The position numbers were made by a program, and so were the translations under genes. Below are positions 23,994 to 32,853 of a stretch of 37,990 bases of DNA, piece after piece. The notes beneath the pieces are model-generated. The model saw only the letters and a program-made list of their open reading frames with translations. It ran no database searches and was not told where the DNA came from. Position 1 is the first letter of the stretch. The number at the start of each line of letters is the position of its first letter. Origin of the DNA: Anaeromyxobacter sp. RBG_16_69_14 (GTDB taxonomy: Bacteria > Myxococcota > Myxococcia > Myxococcales > Anaeromyxobacteraceae); contig MEMX01000100.1 in NCBI GenBank assembly GCA_001768075.1, positions 1 through 37,990 on the forward strand, read 5' to 3'.

Positions 23994-24568
23994 TTCTCCC
24001 GAAACACGGGCAACCCGTCCAAGGCCATCCGCTGGCTCAGTTCAAGCGGAACGGCTGATTGACAGGCACGCTATCGTAATGGCGACCGAGGTCTGGCTCA
24101 CGCGCTGGTGACGAGTGTACTGCATCGCCAGGGAGGGGGACAGTCGTCGCCCGCCCGGGGTGCGCCGGACCGGGTGTGGCCACACCGAGACCCCGCCCCG
24201 GGATCACGAGGAGCGAGGGCCGGCACCGGGTCGGCACCCGGGCCGGCGGTCCCGATACCGCTTCGGCGCCGGCCCCGACCGAGAGAGGTGCGCTCTCCAG
24301 CACCTAGGGTCGAACGGTGGCGTCGCACAGCGCCCTCGGCCGCCCATCGCGTACTGCGATCGTGGGCTAATTCGCGCGGATCACGTGCAGTACGTTGTCG
24401 GCTCCAAGCAGGAGCGGGACAATGAATGTGGGCCGGAGGTGGGCTGGTGAACGTGCCTGCCCTCGCGATCGCGTGCGGCCGTGGTGGCGGAGGAGGCGGG
24501 GCGAGGACGAGAGCGGCACCACCGGTGCGAAAATGGGTGCAGGCGTCATACACCACGAGTCCCACTTT
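23994..24568. other. Long intergenic region upstream of the PPTase gene
   Basis: About 575 bases with no coding frame I can support. It separates the first kinase-like gene from the AT-rich promoter region. Several frames are open because of G+C bias, but none has family-like sequence. Confidence 0.5.
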
Positions 24569-24604
24569 CGTGTGTGCCTATTTTGACGTGTGTGCCTATT
24601 TTGA
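24569..24604 (+). repeat. Perfect 18-bp tandem repeat in an AT-rich patch
   Basis: CGTGTGTGCCTATTTTGA occurs twice without a gap (24569-24586 and 24587-24604), followed by an AT-rich run to about 24626. Such a patch is strikingly different from the surrounding 70 % G+C DNA. It may be a pair of binding sites for a regulator. Confidence 0.85.
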
Positions 24605-24612
24605 TATATGCT
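24583..24612 (+). promoter_or_regulatory. Promoter candidate for the PPTase gene
   Basis: TTGACG at 24583-24588, formed at the junction of the two 18-bp repeats, is followed by TATATG at 16 bases or TATGCT at 18 bases. This is close to a sigma-70 promoter and lies about 105 bases before the PPTase start. Confidence 0.5.
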
Positions 24613-24716
24613 AATGATATAAAATGGTGTGAAGCTTAAGTTCGATTGTCACCCGTTCCGGGAGAGCGCTTGGGGGTGGATTCGGTGCATTCGAATTCGG
24701 AGATGGCTTGGTCGTG

Positions 24717-25346
24717 ATGACGAGCGGCAGCGAGAATATAGGGCGTGTCGGAGAGGTGGACCTCTGGCTCCTGCACCTCGACCTGCCGGATCCAGAGCTG
24801 TCGCAGCGCTGGTCGGATCTCTCGACCGCGGAGCGCGAGCGAGCAGACCAGCTCTCGCGACCGGAGGTGCGCCGCCGCTTCATCGCTGCCCGGTCCGGCC
24901 TGCGCCGCGTCCTGGCGAGCTATCTCTCGGTACCTCCGCGTTCGCTCGAGTTCTTCAAGGGCCCGCAGGGGAAGCCGGCACTTCCGGGCGGCCCCCAGTT
25001 CAACCTGTCACACTCCGATGACCTGGCCCTGTGCGCGGTAGCGCACGGCCGCCAGGTGGGGATCGACCTGGAGCGACTGCGGCGCATCCCGGAACGTGAC
25101 GACATCGCCCGGCAGTGGTTCCGCGAGGAGGAGCGGGAGGCGTACCACGCCGAGAGCGCGTCGCGGGACAGCGCCTTCCTCCGCCTGTGGACGCGCCGGG
25201 AGGCCTATCTGAAAGCCATCGGCACGGGGCTCGCGGGCCTCGAGACTTCGAGCGCCATCGATCCCGAGCGCTGGGAGGTACACGAGCTTCGGCCTTTCGA
25301 TGGCTATGTCGGCGCTCTGGTCGTCGAGCGGATCCTGGGATCGTGA
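24717..25346 (+). CDS. Sfp-type 4'-phosphopantetheinyl transferase
   Basis: A 209-residue enzyme that moves phosphopantetheine from CoA to the Ser of carrier domains. The family motifs are all visible: FNLSHSDD (95-102), GIDLER (115-120, Mg-binding Asp117 and Glu119) and WTRREAYLKAIGTGL (158-172). EVDLWLLHL near the N-terminus is also typical. ATG 24717 is chosen; a TTG at 24708 with GGAG just before it would add three residues. It is the only such enzyme in the window and can serve the two PCPs, the PKS ACP and the free ACP. It is flanked by the two BY-kinase-like paralogues, both on the opposite strand. Confidence 0.95.
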   Translation: MTSGSENIGRVGEVDLWLLHLDLPDPELSQRWSDLSTAERERADQLSRPEVRRRFIAARSGLRRVLASYLSVPPRSLEFFKGPQGKPALPGGPQFNLSHSDDLALCAVAHGRQVGIDLERLRRIPERDDIARQWFREEEREAYHAESASRDSAFLRLWTRREAYLKAIGTGLAGLETSSAIDPERWEVHELRPFDGYVGALVVERILGS

Positions 25347-25387
25347 CCGGAGCGTGCTCGCCACCGGAGGGATGAGATGCATCTGCC

Positions 25388-25969
25388 TCAAGACGTCGTG
25401 AGCAGGCACCCAGCAATCCGTTCGCGGCCGATGAGCTCGATCGTCCGGCGTGCGGATGCGAGTTGTGTGCCTCCCTTCTTGACGCACAGGATCGCAATAT
25501 CAGCGGCCTGGGTCACCGCCAGACCGAGAGGCTCCGCGACCACCGGCTGGACCGCGACGATCACCTTGCCAGTAAGGGGACGCATGACGCTCTGCTCCGC
25601 CGATGCGGCGCTGGCGACGATCTGCACGGCGGAAACGTAGTCGAGCGCGTTCTCCGGCGCGGGTGGTTCGACGATCCCCGTATCCGTCGAAGCGGTGGTG
25701 ACGATCTGCAACGCAGGCCAGTAGTCGAGCGGATTCGCCATGATGAAGAGCGTGACCGGAAGCTCGTGCAGCTGCCTGCCCACCTCCGCCAGCGAGGTCG
25801 CTGCGGCCGCTGCAGATTCACCGGCATCGGCAGGAACCAGGACGACCGACCTCCAGTCCCTCCGGGCCAGCGCGAACCAGAGCTCCTGGAATTCGCGGCT
25901 GGGCGGCTGCCGTCGGCGCCCCGCAGCCGGACTCAGTTCCATCGCGACCTGGTTGACCCTGCTCGTCAT
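25388..25969 (-). CDS. BY-kinase-like protein without a canonical P-loop (paralogue 2)
   Basis: A 193-residue protein starting ATG 25969, preceded by a strong GGGGGAAGG. It shares REFQELWFALARRDWRSVVL, the lysine-less VPADAGESAAAAATSLAEVG, KVIVAVQPVVAEPLGLAVTQ and the C-terminal ARRTIELIGRERIAGCLL with the protein at 23400-23993. The internal repeat is also present (LDYWPALQIVTTAS, LDYVSAVQIVASAAS). The main differences are the N-termini and the linker near residues 95-110. No Tyr-rich tail is present. It ends 42 bases from the convergent PPTase gene. A polysaccharide regulatory role is inferred from fold and locus only. Confidence 0.83.
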   Translation of the reverse strand: MTSRVNQVAMELSPAAGRRRQPPSREFQELWFALARRDWRSVVLVPADAGESAAAAATSLAEVGRQLHELPVTLFIMANPLDYWPALQIVTTASTDTGIVEPPAPENALDYVSAVQIVASAASAEQSVMRPLTGKVIVAVQPVVAEPLGLAVTQAADIAILCVKKGGTQLASARRTIELIGRERIAGCLLTTS

Positions 25970-26369
25970 CCTTCCCCCTTCATGACATCACCCCATAGCA
26001 TGTAAGGATCAACGCTCGCCTGGGTCAAGCGTCACGCCCCGTGTCCCTCGGTCCAGGGTCCCGCTACTGTCCCCTACCGATGGGGCCCATGATCAGACTC
26101 GCCCGCATCGCGCTCGGATTCGCGAGCATCACGACGACCGCCCGATGGCACGCTCTGTCGTTTTCCGTTGCTCGACTTCGGCGAGCGCTCAGGATGGCCG
26201 ACATCCGACCCTACGGCACAGGATCGGATCGAGTGTCCGCGTGGCGGGCCCGGTAGACCTGCCCTGATCTCCCTGATGCCATGGATGCCGCGCATGTGAC
26301 TCACCTTTCGCCGCTTTTTGTGCTCGCCGGGCGCTCCGCCGTTCCCCCGATGCCCACCGGGAGTTCGCT
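25970..26369. other. Intergenic region before the WecB/TagA gene
   Basis: About 400 bases between divergent genes. I see no RNA gene, repeat or reliable promoter. Frames across it lack codon structure typical of the neighbours. Confidence 0.45.
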
Positions 26370-27182
26370 GTGAAGAAGGGCGAAAGGCAAATCAGACAGC
26401 CGATGGATGCGAAGCCGGGGCGCCCTCGGCTGCGCCTCGGGTGGCTCGAGATCGATCCAGTGACGCTGGCCGGCGCGCTCGACGCGATCGAGGAGCTGGT
26501 CCGTCGCGGAGGTGGTGGCGTGGTCGTCACGCCCAACGTCGACCACGTCGTCATCGCCGAACGACGGGAGGATTTCAGGGCGGCCTACGCCGCCGCGGAC
26601 CTTTCGCTCGCGGACGGGAAGCCCATCGTCTGGGCCTCGCACCTCCTCGGCGCGCCGCTGCCGGAGAAGGTCTCGGGCTCGGACCTCCTGCTCCCGTTGC
26701 TGGACCGCGCCGCCGCCCGCGGCTGGCGCGTGTTCCTCCTGGGCGCCTTGCCAGGAGTGGCGGACACCGCAGCCGATCGTCTGCGGGAGCGCGGCGTGAG
26801 CGTGGCGGGTACGGCTGCGCCCTTCGTGCGGATCGGGCCTGGCGAGCGCGACCAGGAAGGCGACGCCGCCATCGAGGTCATCCGCGCCGCTCGACCCGAT
26901 CTCGTGCTGGTGGCCTTCGGCGCCCCCAAGCAGGAACTTTGGATGCACCGGCGCCGCGGGACGCTCGCGCCTGCGGTCCTGGTCGGCGTCGGCGCCGGCC
27001 TCGATTTCCTTGCCGGGCGCGTTCGCCGCGCGCCGAAGTGGGTCTCCCACGCCGGCCTCGAGTGGCTCTGGCGCCTCGGGCGCGAGCCACGCCGGCTCTG
27101 GCGCCGCTATCTCGTGGAGGACCCGCGATTCCTGGCCGTGCTCCTGCGAACGATGCGCGAGCGCCGTCGGAACGCCCCTTAG
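26370..27182 (+). CDS. WecB/TagA/CpsF-family glycosyltransferase
   Basis: A 270-residue protein starting GTG 26370, with GGGAG 6 bases upstream; ATG 26403 is a second choice. Family motifs are VVTPNVDHVV (Thr54, Asn56), LADGKPIVW with Asp82, the nucleotide-sugar region WRVFLLGALPGVAD, and LVAFGAPKQELWM. The C-terminus WLWRLGREPRRLWRRYLVEDPRF is the usual basic membrane-association tail. Enzymes of this family (GT26) add N-acetylmannosamine or its uronate to a lipid-linked sugar in teichoic acid, common antigen and exopolysaccharide synthesis. It is the last clear polysaccharide gene at this end of the locus. Confidence 0.93.
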   Translation: MKKGERQIRQPMDAKPGRPRLRLGWLEIDPVTLAGALDAIEELVRRGGGGVVVTPNVDHVVIAERREDFRAAYAAADLSLADGKPIVWASHLLGAPLPEKVSGSDLLLPLLDRAAARGWRVFLLGALPGVADTAADRLRERGVSVAGTAAPFVRIGPGERDQEGDAAIEVIRAARPDLVLVAFGAPKQELWMHRRRGTLAPAVLVGVGAGLDFLAGRVRRAPKWVSHAGLEWLWRLGREPRRLWRRYLVEDPRFLAVLLRTMRERRRNAP

Positions 27183-27229
27183 CCGAATCGTCTCCTCTCC
27201 GACCCTCCCGGTGATAGCCTCGGCTGGCC

Positions 27230-28474
27230 ATGCTTCCAGACCGAGCGAAAGTCCTCATCGTCGGCGGCGGTGTCATCGGCCTCACGCTCGCGCGGGAGCT
27301 CTCCTCCGCGGGACAGGGCGACATCGTCGTCCTGGAGAAGGAGGACGAGCTCGGGCGCCACGCCTCGGGCCGGAACAGCGGCGTGCTGCACGCTGGCATC
27401 TACTACGCTCCCGACAGCTTGAAGGCGCGGTCCTGCCTCGCCGGGAACCGCCTCATGCGCGCCTATTGCAAGGAGCGCGGGATCGCGGTCCGCGAGGCGG
27501 GCAAGGTGATCGTCGCTCGCGTCGAGGCGGAGCAGCCCACGCTCGAGGAACTCCACCGCCGCGCCAGCGCCAACGGCGCGCGGGTCGAGTTCGTGGACGA
27601 GCGGCAGCTCGCAGACATCGAGCCCTCGGCCCGCACCGTGGGCAAGGCGCTCTTCTCGCGCGACACGGCCGTCGTCGATCCGAAGGTGGTGCTCTCCGCG
27701 CTGCGGGCGGACCTCGAGGCGACGGGGCGCGTCCGCATCGTCACGAGTTGCCGCTTCACTGGCCTCGCCAAGCCTTCCACGGCCGAGACCAGCCTGGGCC
27801 CCATCGCGTTTCAGCGTTTCGTGAACGCCGGCGGCGCGCACTGCGATCGCATCGCCCGCGTCTTCGGCCTCGCTCGCGACCTCCGGCTCATCCCGTTCAA
27901 AGGCATCTACCGCAAGCTCCGCAAGGGCGCCGCCTTCCCGGTGAACGGGAACATCTACCCCGTGCCCGACATCCGGAACCCGTTCCTCGGCGTGCACTTC
28001 ACTTGCAGCGCGGCGGGGGACGTCTACCTCGGTCCGACGGCGATCCCAGCGCTCGGACGCGAGAACTACGGCCTCTTCTCCGGCATGGACGCGAGCGCGC
28101 TCGGCATCGTGGTCGCCGACGCCGTGCTCTTTTTCAAGAACCCGGCCTTCCGCTCGGTGGCGCTCACCGAGCCGCGCAAGTACCTGCCGGCCTACTTCTA
28201 CAGGGACGCGGCGCAGCTCGTCCGCTCGTTCGACCCCTCCCTCTTCGAGCGCGCCGCGAAGGTCGGCATCCGTCCCCAGCTCGTCGACTGGAACACGAAG
28301 CAGCTCATCATGGACTTCCGCGTCGAGGCGGCGGATGGATCTGTCCACGTCCTCAACCCCATCTCGCCCGCCTTCACGAGCTCGATGGACCTCGCCCGGA
28401 CGATCGCCCGGGAGCATTTTGGGGTGCGAGCTGCCGGCGTCAGCGCGCCGGAGGCGCGTCCCCCGCCTTCCTGA
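27230..28474 (+). CDS. lhgO: L-2-hydroxyglutarate oxidase/dehydrogenase
   Basis: A 414-residue FAD enzyme that oxidises L-2-hydroxyglutarate to 2-oxoglutarate. The N-terminus VLIVGGGVIGLTLARELSSA is the FAD-binding Rossmann motif. GRHASGRNSGVLHAGIYYAP is the hallmark region of the LhgO/L2HGDH family, as is LIPFKGIYRKL. The length is typical. It probably belongs to the conserved core of the chromosome rather than the polysaccharide locus. Its last 35 bases overlap the end of the AAA ATPase gene on the other strand, so the final residues [10 protein letters not shown] are unlikely to be conserved. Confidence 0.94.
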   Translation: MLPDRAKVLIVGGGVIGLTLARELSSAGQGDIVVLEKEDELGRHASGRNSGVLHAGIYYAPDSLKARSCLAGNRLMRAYCKERGIAVREAGKVIVARVEAEQPTLEELHRRASANGARVEFVDERQLADIEPSARTVGKALFSRDTAVVDPKVVLSALRADLEATGRVRIVTSCRFTGLAKPSTAETSLGPIAFQRFVNAGGAHCDRIARVFGLARDLRLIPFKGIYRKLRKGAAFPVNGNIYPVPDIRNPFLGVHFTCSAAGDVYLGPTAIPALGRENYGLFSGMDASALGIVVADAVLFFKNPAFRSVALTEPRKYLPAYFYRDAAQLVRSFDPSLFERAAKVGIRPQLVDWNTKQLIMDFRVEAADGSVHVLNPISPAFTSSMDLARTIAREHFGVRAAGVSAPEARPPPS

Positions 28475-29960
28475 ACAGGTCCACCACCGCCGCCTCGCGC
28501 CCGGCGGTGCGGGCCCGGCCTCGCGCCCACTCGCGCAACGCCTTGATCTGCTCCTCGTAGGTCCGGTACAGGGGCACGAGGTCCTGCGCAAGCCGCCGGA
28601 GGTCCTGGGGCTCCAGCTCGCGCCCGAGCGCGTATGCGCGGTGCAGCGCGCCCACCACCACCTGCTCCAGCTCGGCGCCGGAGTAGTCGCCGCACTGCTC
28701 TGCGACCGCGGCGAGCTCGAAGCGCTCCGGGTCGCGCCCGCGCTTCGCGAGGTGCAGGCCGAGAATGGCGCGCCGCGCCTCGAGGTCCGGCAGGTCCACG
28801 AAGAACAGCTCGTCGAAGCGGCCCCGCCTGAGCAGCTCCGGTGGCAGCCGCGTCACGTCGTTGGCCGTCGCCACCACGAAGACGGAGCCGCGCCGCTCCT
28901 GCAGCCATGTCGAGAAGGAGCCCAGGAGCCGCGCCGCGCGCGCGTCCCCGCCCTGTCCGGGCGCGCTGCCGGCGAAACCCTTCTCGATCTCGTCCACCCA
29001 GAGCGCCACCGGCGCGATGGCCTCGGCCGACTCGAGCGCCCGCGCCAGGCCCTCCTCCGCGCCGTCGCCGGCACCGAGCACGCGCGCCAGCTCGAGCCGG
29101 AGGAGCGGCACCCCGAGCAGGCCGGCCACCGCCTTGGCCGCGAGGGACTTCCCGCAGCCCTGCACCCCGAGGAGCATGACCCCGCGTGGCGCCGGCAGCC
29201 CGAACTTGCGCGCGTCGGGCGCGAAAGCGAGCGCGCGCTCGCGGATCCACGTCTTGAAGGTGTCCAGGCCGCCCAGGTCCTCCGGCCGCTCCTTCACCTC
29301 GACGAGCTCGAGCCCCCGGTCGCGCGCCAGGAGCCGCTGCTTCTCGTCGAGCACGGCCGCCACCGCCGCCGGGCCCAGCGCAGGATCGACGTGCAGCGCG
29401 CGGTTGAATGCCCGTTGCGCCTGGGTGTAGGTGAGGCCCGCGGCGGCGATGATCGCGGCGTGGACGGCCGCCTCGCCGGCCCGCCCCCCCGGCGGGAGCA
29501 TCGAGGCGAGCACGTGAGCGAGCTCGTCGTGGTCGGGGAGCGGGAGACGCAGCACCGTCGCCTCGCCGGTGAGGCCCTCGGGCAGCCGCAGGCGCGGCGC
29601 GATCACCACCACGCAGCGCCGCTGAGGGTAGAACGAAGGCAGTAGGTCGCGCAGCCGGCGCGCCACGGCGCGATCCTCGAGCTCGAGGTGGAAGTCGAGC
29701 AGCACGCCCACCAGGGGGCGCTCGCCACCGCGGAAGAGGGCCTCGAGCGCAGCCCCTCCGCTGCGCGCCATGGGGTCCACCGGGTCGAGCCCTCGCGTGC
29801 GCGACCAGATCGCCACCGCCGGCCCGTCACCCCGCCCGTGGCCCTCCAGTGCTGTCCGGCACAGCGCTACGGCTCGCTCTTCCTCGTCGGTGACGACGTA
29901 GATGATGCGCGCCCCGGTCCGGTGGAGCTCCGCGAGCTTCTCGACGAAGTCCCCGGCCAT
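28440..29960 (-). CDS. Ycf46-like AAA+ ATPase
   Basis: A 506-residue protein from ATG 29960 (GAGGAG upstream). A GTG at 29993 overlapping the stop of the upstream gene would add 11 residues. The N-terminal 220 residues form the poorly characterised domain of Ycf46/ARC-type ATPases. The AAA module follows: Walker A GVQGCGKS (265-272), Walker [10 protein letters not shown] (318-326), [10 protein letters not shown] (sensor 1) and [16 protein letters not shown] (arginine finger region). The biological role of the family is not settled. It is transcribed after the PilB/GspE-like gene, nearly contiguous with it. Confidence 0.88.
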   Translation of the reverse strand: MAGDFVEKLAELHRTGARIIYVVTDEEERAVALCRTALEGHGRGDGPAVAIWSRTRGLDPVDPMARSGGAALEALFRGGERPLVGVLLDFHLELEDRAVARRLRDLLPSFYPQRRCVVVIAPRLRLPEGLTGEATVLRLPLPDHDELAHVLASMLPPGGRAGEAAVHAAIIAAAGLTYTQAQRAFNRALHVDPALGPAAVAAVLDEKQRLLARDRGLELVEVKERPEDLGGLDTFKTWIRERALAFAPDARKFGLPAPRGVMLLGVQGCGKSLAAKAVAGLLGVPLLRLELARVLGAGDGAEEGLARALESAEAIAPVALWVDEIEKGFAGSAPGQGGDARAARLLGSFSTWLQERRGSVFVVATANDVTRLPPELLRRGRFDELFFVDLPDLEARRAILGLHLAKRGRDPERFELAAVAEQCGDYSGAELEQVVVGALHRAYALGRELEPQDLRRLAQDLVPLYRTYEEQIKALREWARGRARTAGREAAVVDLFRKAGDAPPAR

Positions 29961-29989
29961 GGCTAGGGCTCCTCTGTGCGGCTGTAGGG

Positions 29990-31819
29990 TCACCGCCACC
30001 CCTCCGCGTCCGCGGTCCCGTGCAGAGCCTCCTCGAAGGAGGTCGCGCCCGCTGCCACCTTGCGCACCGCATGCTCGCGCAGCGAGCGCAGCCCGTCCTG
30101 GCGCGCGGTCCTCGTCAGCGCCTCCGGCGTGGCACCCTCGGCGACGAGATGCCTGAGCCGCGCGTTCAGGGGCAGCACTTCGAAGATCCCGATCCGGCCG
30201 TAGTAGCCGGTGTAGCGGCACTTCGCGCAGCCCTGGCCCCGCCGCCCGAGGAGCTTCCCGGCCCAGTCCTCCGGGTGCGTCACCCCGAGCTGCGCAACCT
30301 CGTCGGCCGTGAGCGGGACGTCCTCTGCGCAGGAGGGGCAGACCTGGCGCACCAGGCGCTGTGCCACCACCCCGGTCAGCGTCGCGGCGATGAGGAAGCT
30401 CGGCACGCCCAGGTCCCGGAGGCGCGCCACCGCCCCCACGGTGTCGTTCGTGTGCAGGGTGGTGAGCACCATGTGCCCCGTGAGCGCCGCCTGCACCGCC
30501 TGGCTCGCCGTCTCGGCGTCGCGCACCTCCCCCACCATGATCACGTCCGGATCCTGCCGCAGCACGTGCCGCAGGGCCTCCGCGAAGCCGGTCCCGGTCT
30601 TCGGGTTGGCCGCGATCTGGTTGAAGTCCTCGTGCACCATCTCGATAGGGTCCTCGATGGTCACCACGTTCACCTCGGGAGAGGCGAGCGCCTGCAGCGC
30701 CGAGTAGAGCGTCGTCGTCTTGCCGCTGCCGGTCGGTCCCGTCACCACCACCAGGCCGTGCGGGCGCTCCAGCCAGCGCTCGAAGACGTCGCGTTCGTCC
30801 TGGAGGAACCCGAGCTCGGACAGGTCGCGCACGAGCACGTTCGGGTCGAGGATACGGATGACGATCTTGTCACCGAAGGCCGTGGGCACGGTCGAGACGC
30901 GCAGCTCCATCTCCGCGTCGCCGCGCGCGGTCCGGATGCGCCCGTCCTGCGGGCGCCTGGCGGCGATGTCGAGCCGGCTCATGATCTTGAACCGGTTGGC
31001 GATGGCCCCGTGCACACCCTTGGGGATGCGGTAGACCGCGTGTAGCACCCCGTCGATGCGCATGCGGATGATCGACTCCTCCCGGCGCGGCTCGACGTGG
31101 ATGTCGCTCGCGCGCTGCTCGAACGCGTAGTGGAGGAGGTACTCCACCGCGGCGATGATGGGCTCGCTCGAGGCCTCGAGCGCGTCCAGGGCAGCCAGGT
31201 TCACGAACTGCTCGAGGTTGCCGACGTCGGTGGCGCCGCCCTGGAGCTGCGTCTGCGCGTCGCGGATCTGCTGGCGGAAGCCGTAGACCTCGGCGATGGC
31301 GCGGTGGATGTCAGAGGGCGCTGCCAGCACCGGCTCGATCTCGGAGCCGGTGAGCCCGCGCAGGTTCTCGAAGAGCTCGCGGTCGAACGGGTTCGCGGCC
31401 GCCACCACCAGCTTCCCGTTCCGCCTTTCCAGCGGCAGCACCGCGTGGCGCCGCGCGTAGGGCCGCGACAACGTGCGGGTGATGAGCAGCGCGTCGAGCT
31501 TGAGCGGGTCGATCTTGCGGTACGGGACGCCGGACGCCTTGGAGACCGCGCGCGCGGCCTTGTCCTCGTCCACCGCCTCGCCTTCGCGCCGGGCGTCGCC
31601 GAAGCCGAAGGAGGCTATGAGCTCGATGGGCGAGAGCTCGGCGCGGCGCAGCGCGCGTCCGCCAGAGCGGCTCGCCTGCTCGCGCAGGAGCCGCGCTCGC
31701 TGGGCCGCCTCGCGTGCGAACGCCGTGCGGCGGGCGTCATCCGAGATGACGCCGTGCTGGGCGAGGGCGTTGGCGACGTATTCGAGGGTGAAGTCGGAGG
31801 CCCGCAGGGTTCGCTGCAC
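29990..31819 (-). CDS. PilB/GspE-family secretion or pilus assembly ATPase
   Basis: A 609-residue hexameric ATPase that powers type IV pilus extension or type II secretion. An N-terminal MshEN/GspE_N-type region (about 60-185) precedes the catalytic part. RASDIHVEP (237-245) and MRIDGVLH are in the N2 domain. Walker A is GPTGSGKTT (361-369), with the Asp box VTIEDPIE, Walker B DVIMVGEVRD and the His box LTTLHTNDT. The zinc tetracysteine is CPSC (494, 497) with CAKC (531, 534). The N-terminus is extended compared with GspE of enterobacteria. No other pilus genes are in the window, so PilB and GspE cannot be separated here. Confidence 0.93.
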   Translation of the reverse strand: MQRTLRASDFTLEYVANALAQHGVISDDARRTAFAREAAQRARLLREQASRSGGRALRRAELSPIELIASFGFGDARREGEAVDEDKAARAVSKASGVPYRKIDPLKLDALLITRTLSRPYARRHAVLPLERRNGKLVVAAANPFDRELFENLRGLTGSEIEPVLAAPSDIHRAIAEVYGFRQQIRDAQTQLQGGATDVGNLEQFVNLAALDALEASSEPIIAAVEYLLHYAFEQRASDIHVEPRREESIIRMRIDGVLHAVYRIPKGVHGAIANRFKIMSRLDIAARRPQDGRIRTARGDAEMELRVSTVPTAFGDKIVIRILDPNVLVRDLSELGFLQDERDVFERWLERPHGLVVVTGPTGSGKTTTLYSALQALASPEVNVVTIEDPIEMVHEDFNQIAANPKTGTGFAEALRHVLRQDPDVIMVGEVRDAETASQAVQAALTGHMVLTTLHTNDTVGAVARLRDLGVPSFLIAATLTGVVAQRLVRQVCPSCAEDVPLTADEVAQLGVTHPEDWAGKLLGRRGQGCAKCRYTGYYGRIGIFEVLPLNARLRHLVAEGATPEALTRTARQDGLRSLREHAVRKVAAGATSFEEALHGTADAEGWR

Positions 31820-31947
31820 CCCGGGAGTCTAGCAGCGATGCGCTCGCCCCCCCAAGCAAGGGGGCGTGCTCGACAGGCAGGGTGACGAGCCCCCCGCCTG
31901 TCGTTCGAACCGACGTTGTCCCGCGCGACCGCGCGGGGCTAGACGCC

Positions 31948-32151
31948 TCAGCCCACCGGTCCGCAGCCGCGCGGCGGCCGCGGTGCGGCCGCACCGCCAG
32001 TGCTGCGCGGCGCTGCCGTGCGGGACACGATCCGGTCCAGCTCAAGGCTCTTGCACGACGGGCAGGCCAACTCCTGCGCGTCCGTCGAGCTGACGACTAT
32101 TCTCTCGAACGACGTCTGGCAGCGGCGGCAGGCATACTCGTAGATGGGCAT
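31948..32151 (-). CDS. FmdB-family zinc ribbon protein
   Basis: A 67-residue protein. MPIYEYACRRCQTSFE is the family signature, and the second Cys pair CPSC completes a single zinc ribbon. The C-terminal third is low complexity (Ala/Pro/Arg/Gly). Members are small, possibly regulatory proteins of unknown exact role. It is transcribed alone, ahead of the pilus ATPase on the same strand with a gap of 128 bases. Confidence 0.87.
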   Translation of the reverse strand: MPIYEYACRRCQTSFERIVVSSTDAQELACPSCKSLELDRIVSRTAAPRSTGGAAAPRPPRGCGPVG

Positions 32152-32269
32152 GGCTCAAGTGGGAGCCGCGCGGTCACCCGAGGATTCGGCGTCGAAACGC
32201 GGCTGCTGGTCATCGTAGCACAGCTCCCCAGCCTGCCTCGATCGCGACCGACAGCCCCGTATCCATTGG

Positions 32270-32287
32270 ATTTTACAGAAGTAAAAT
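32270..32287. promoter_or_regulatory. AT-rich inverted repeat upstream of divergent small genes
   Basis: ATTTTAC-AGAA-GTAAAAT is a perfect 7-bp inverted repeat in an AT-rich patch between the fmdB-like and NifU-like genes. It could be an operator or a weak hairpin. Confidence 0.4.
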
Positions 32288-32367
32288 AGACCGATCACCA
32301 CCATACCAAACGGGGGCCTTCTCCCCTGCTGCTCGAAGTGCAAGGCTCAGTCATTCGAGGTGCGCAC

Positions 32368-32760
32368 ATGAACCTGCAGCCTGCCGAGGCAGCGCGGTTG
32401 GCCGAAGTTGTCCCTTCCTGGCGTAGAGGTTTGCCCTCCGTCGAACCGCACTGCGCAGGGTCACTGCACGGTGCCACCTTGACGGGCGAAGCCTCGCGAC
32501 GCCAGCTCTCCGTACGGATCGGCCTGTGGTTGGACGAGGCCGGCTGGGTACGCCAGGCGCGCTGGCGCCCTGTAGAGGATCCCACCCTGCGCGGGTACGC
32601 CGAGGCGGCTTGCAAGCTGCTCGAGTCGGGCGCCGATCCGGCGCGCCTGGACGGCGAGGCGCTACGGCATGCCGTTCCCGGCCCGATGGCTGGGCACGGG
32701 GACCGCGCCGACCTCGTCGCGTGCGCCCTTCAGGCGGCCCTGCTCCTGCGCGGCAGTTAG
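32368..32760 (+). CDS. Small hypothetical protein, faintly NifU/IscU-like
   Basis: A 130-residue protein from ATG 32368, with GAGG 8 bases upstream. The middle part (LSVRIGLWLDEAGWVRQARW, then LRGYAEAACKLLESGADPARL) follows the strand-helix layout of NifU/IscU scaffolds (a strand pair, then a helix after a small-residue turn). The three cluster-binding Cys of that family are not in place. Proximity to cysE, which supplies cysteine sulfur, makes a degenerate Fe-S related protein thinkable. The assignment is weak; that it is a gene is fairly likely given start context and codon pattern. Confidence 0.6.
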   Translation: MNLQPAEAARLAEVVPSWRRGLPSVEPHCAGSLHGATLTGEASRRQLSVRIGLWLDEAGWVRQARWRPVEDPTLRGYAEAACKLLESGADPARLDGEALRHAVPGPMAGHGDRADLVACALQAALLLRGS

Positions 32761-32853
32761 CCCTGAGCGTGTAGTCCCGAACTGGGCTGCCAGATCGTCC
32801 GCGGAGTACAGTTAGTAAACGATTCGCCACCGCCCGCATCCTCGAGGCGGGGC

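Noticed and set aside
24569-24604. Possible CRISPR unit
   Set aside because: The two 18-bp units are directly adjacent with no spacer and no cas genes are nearby.
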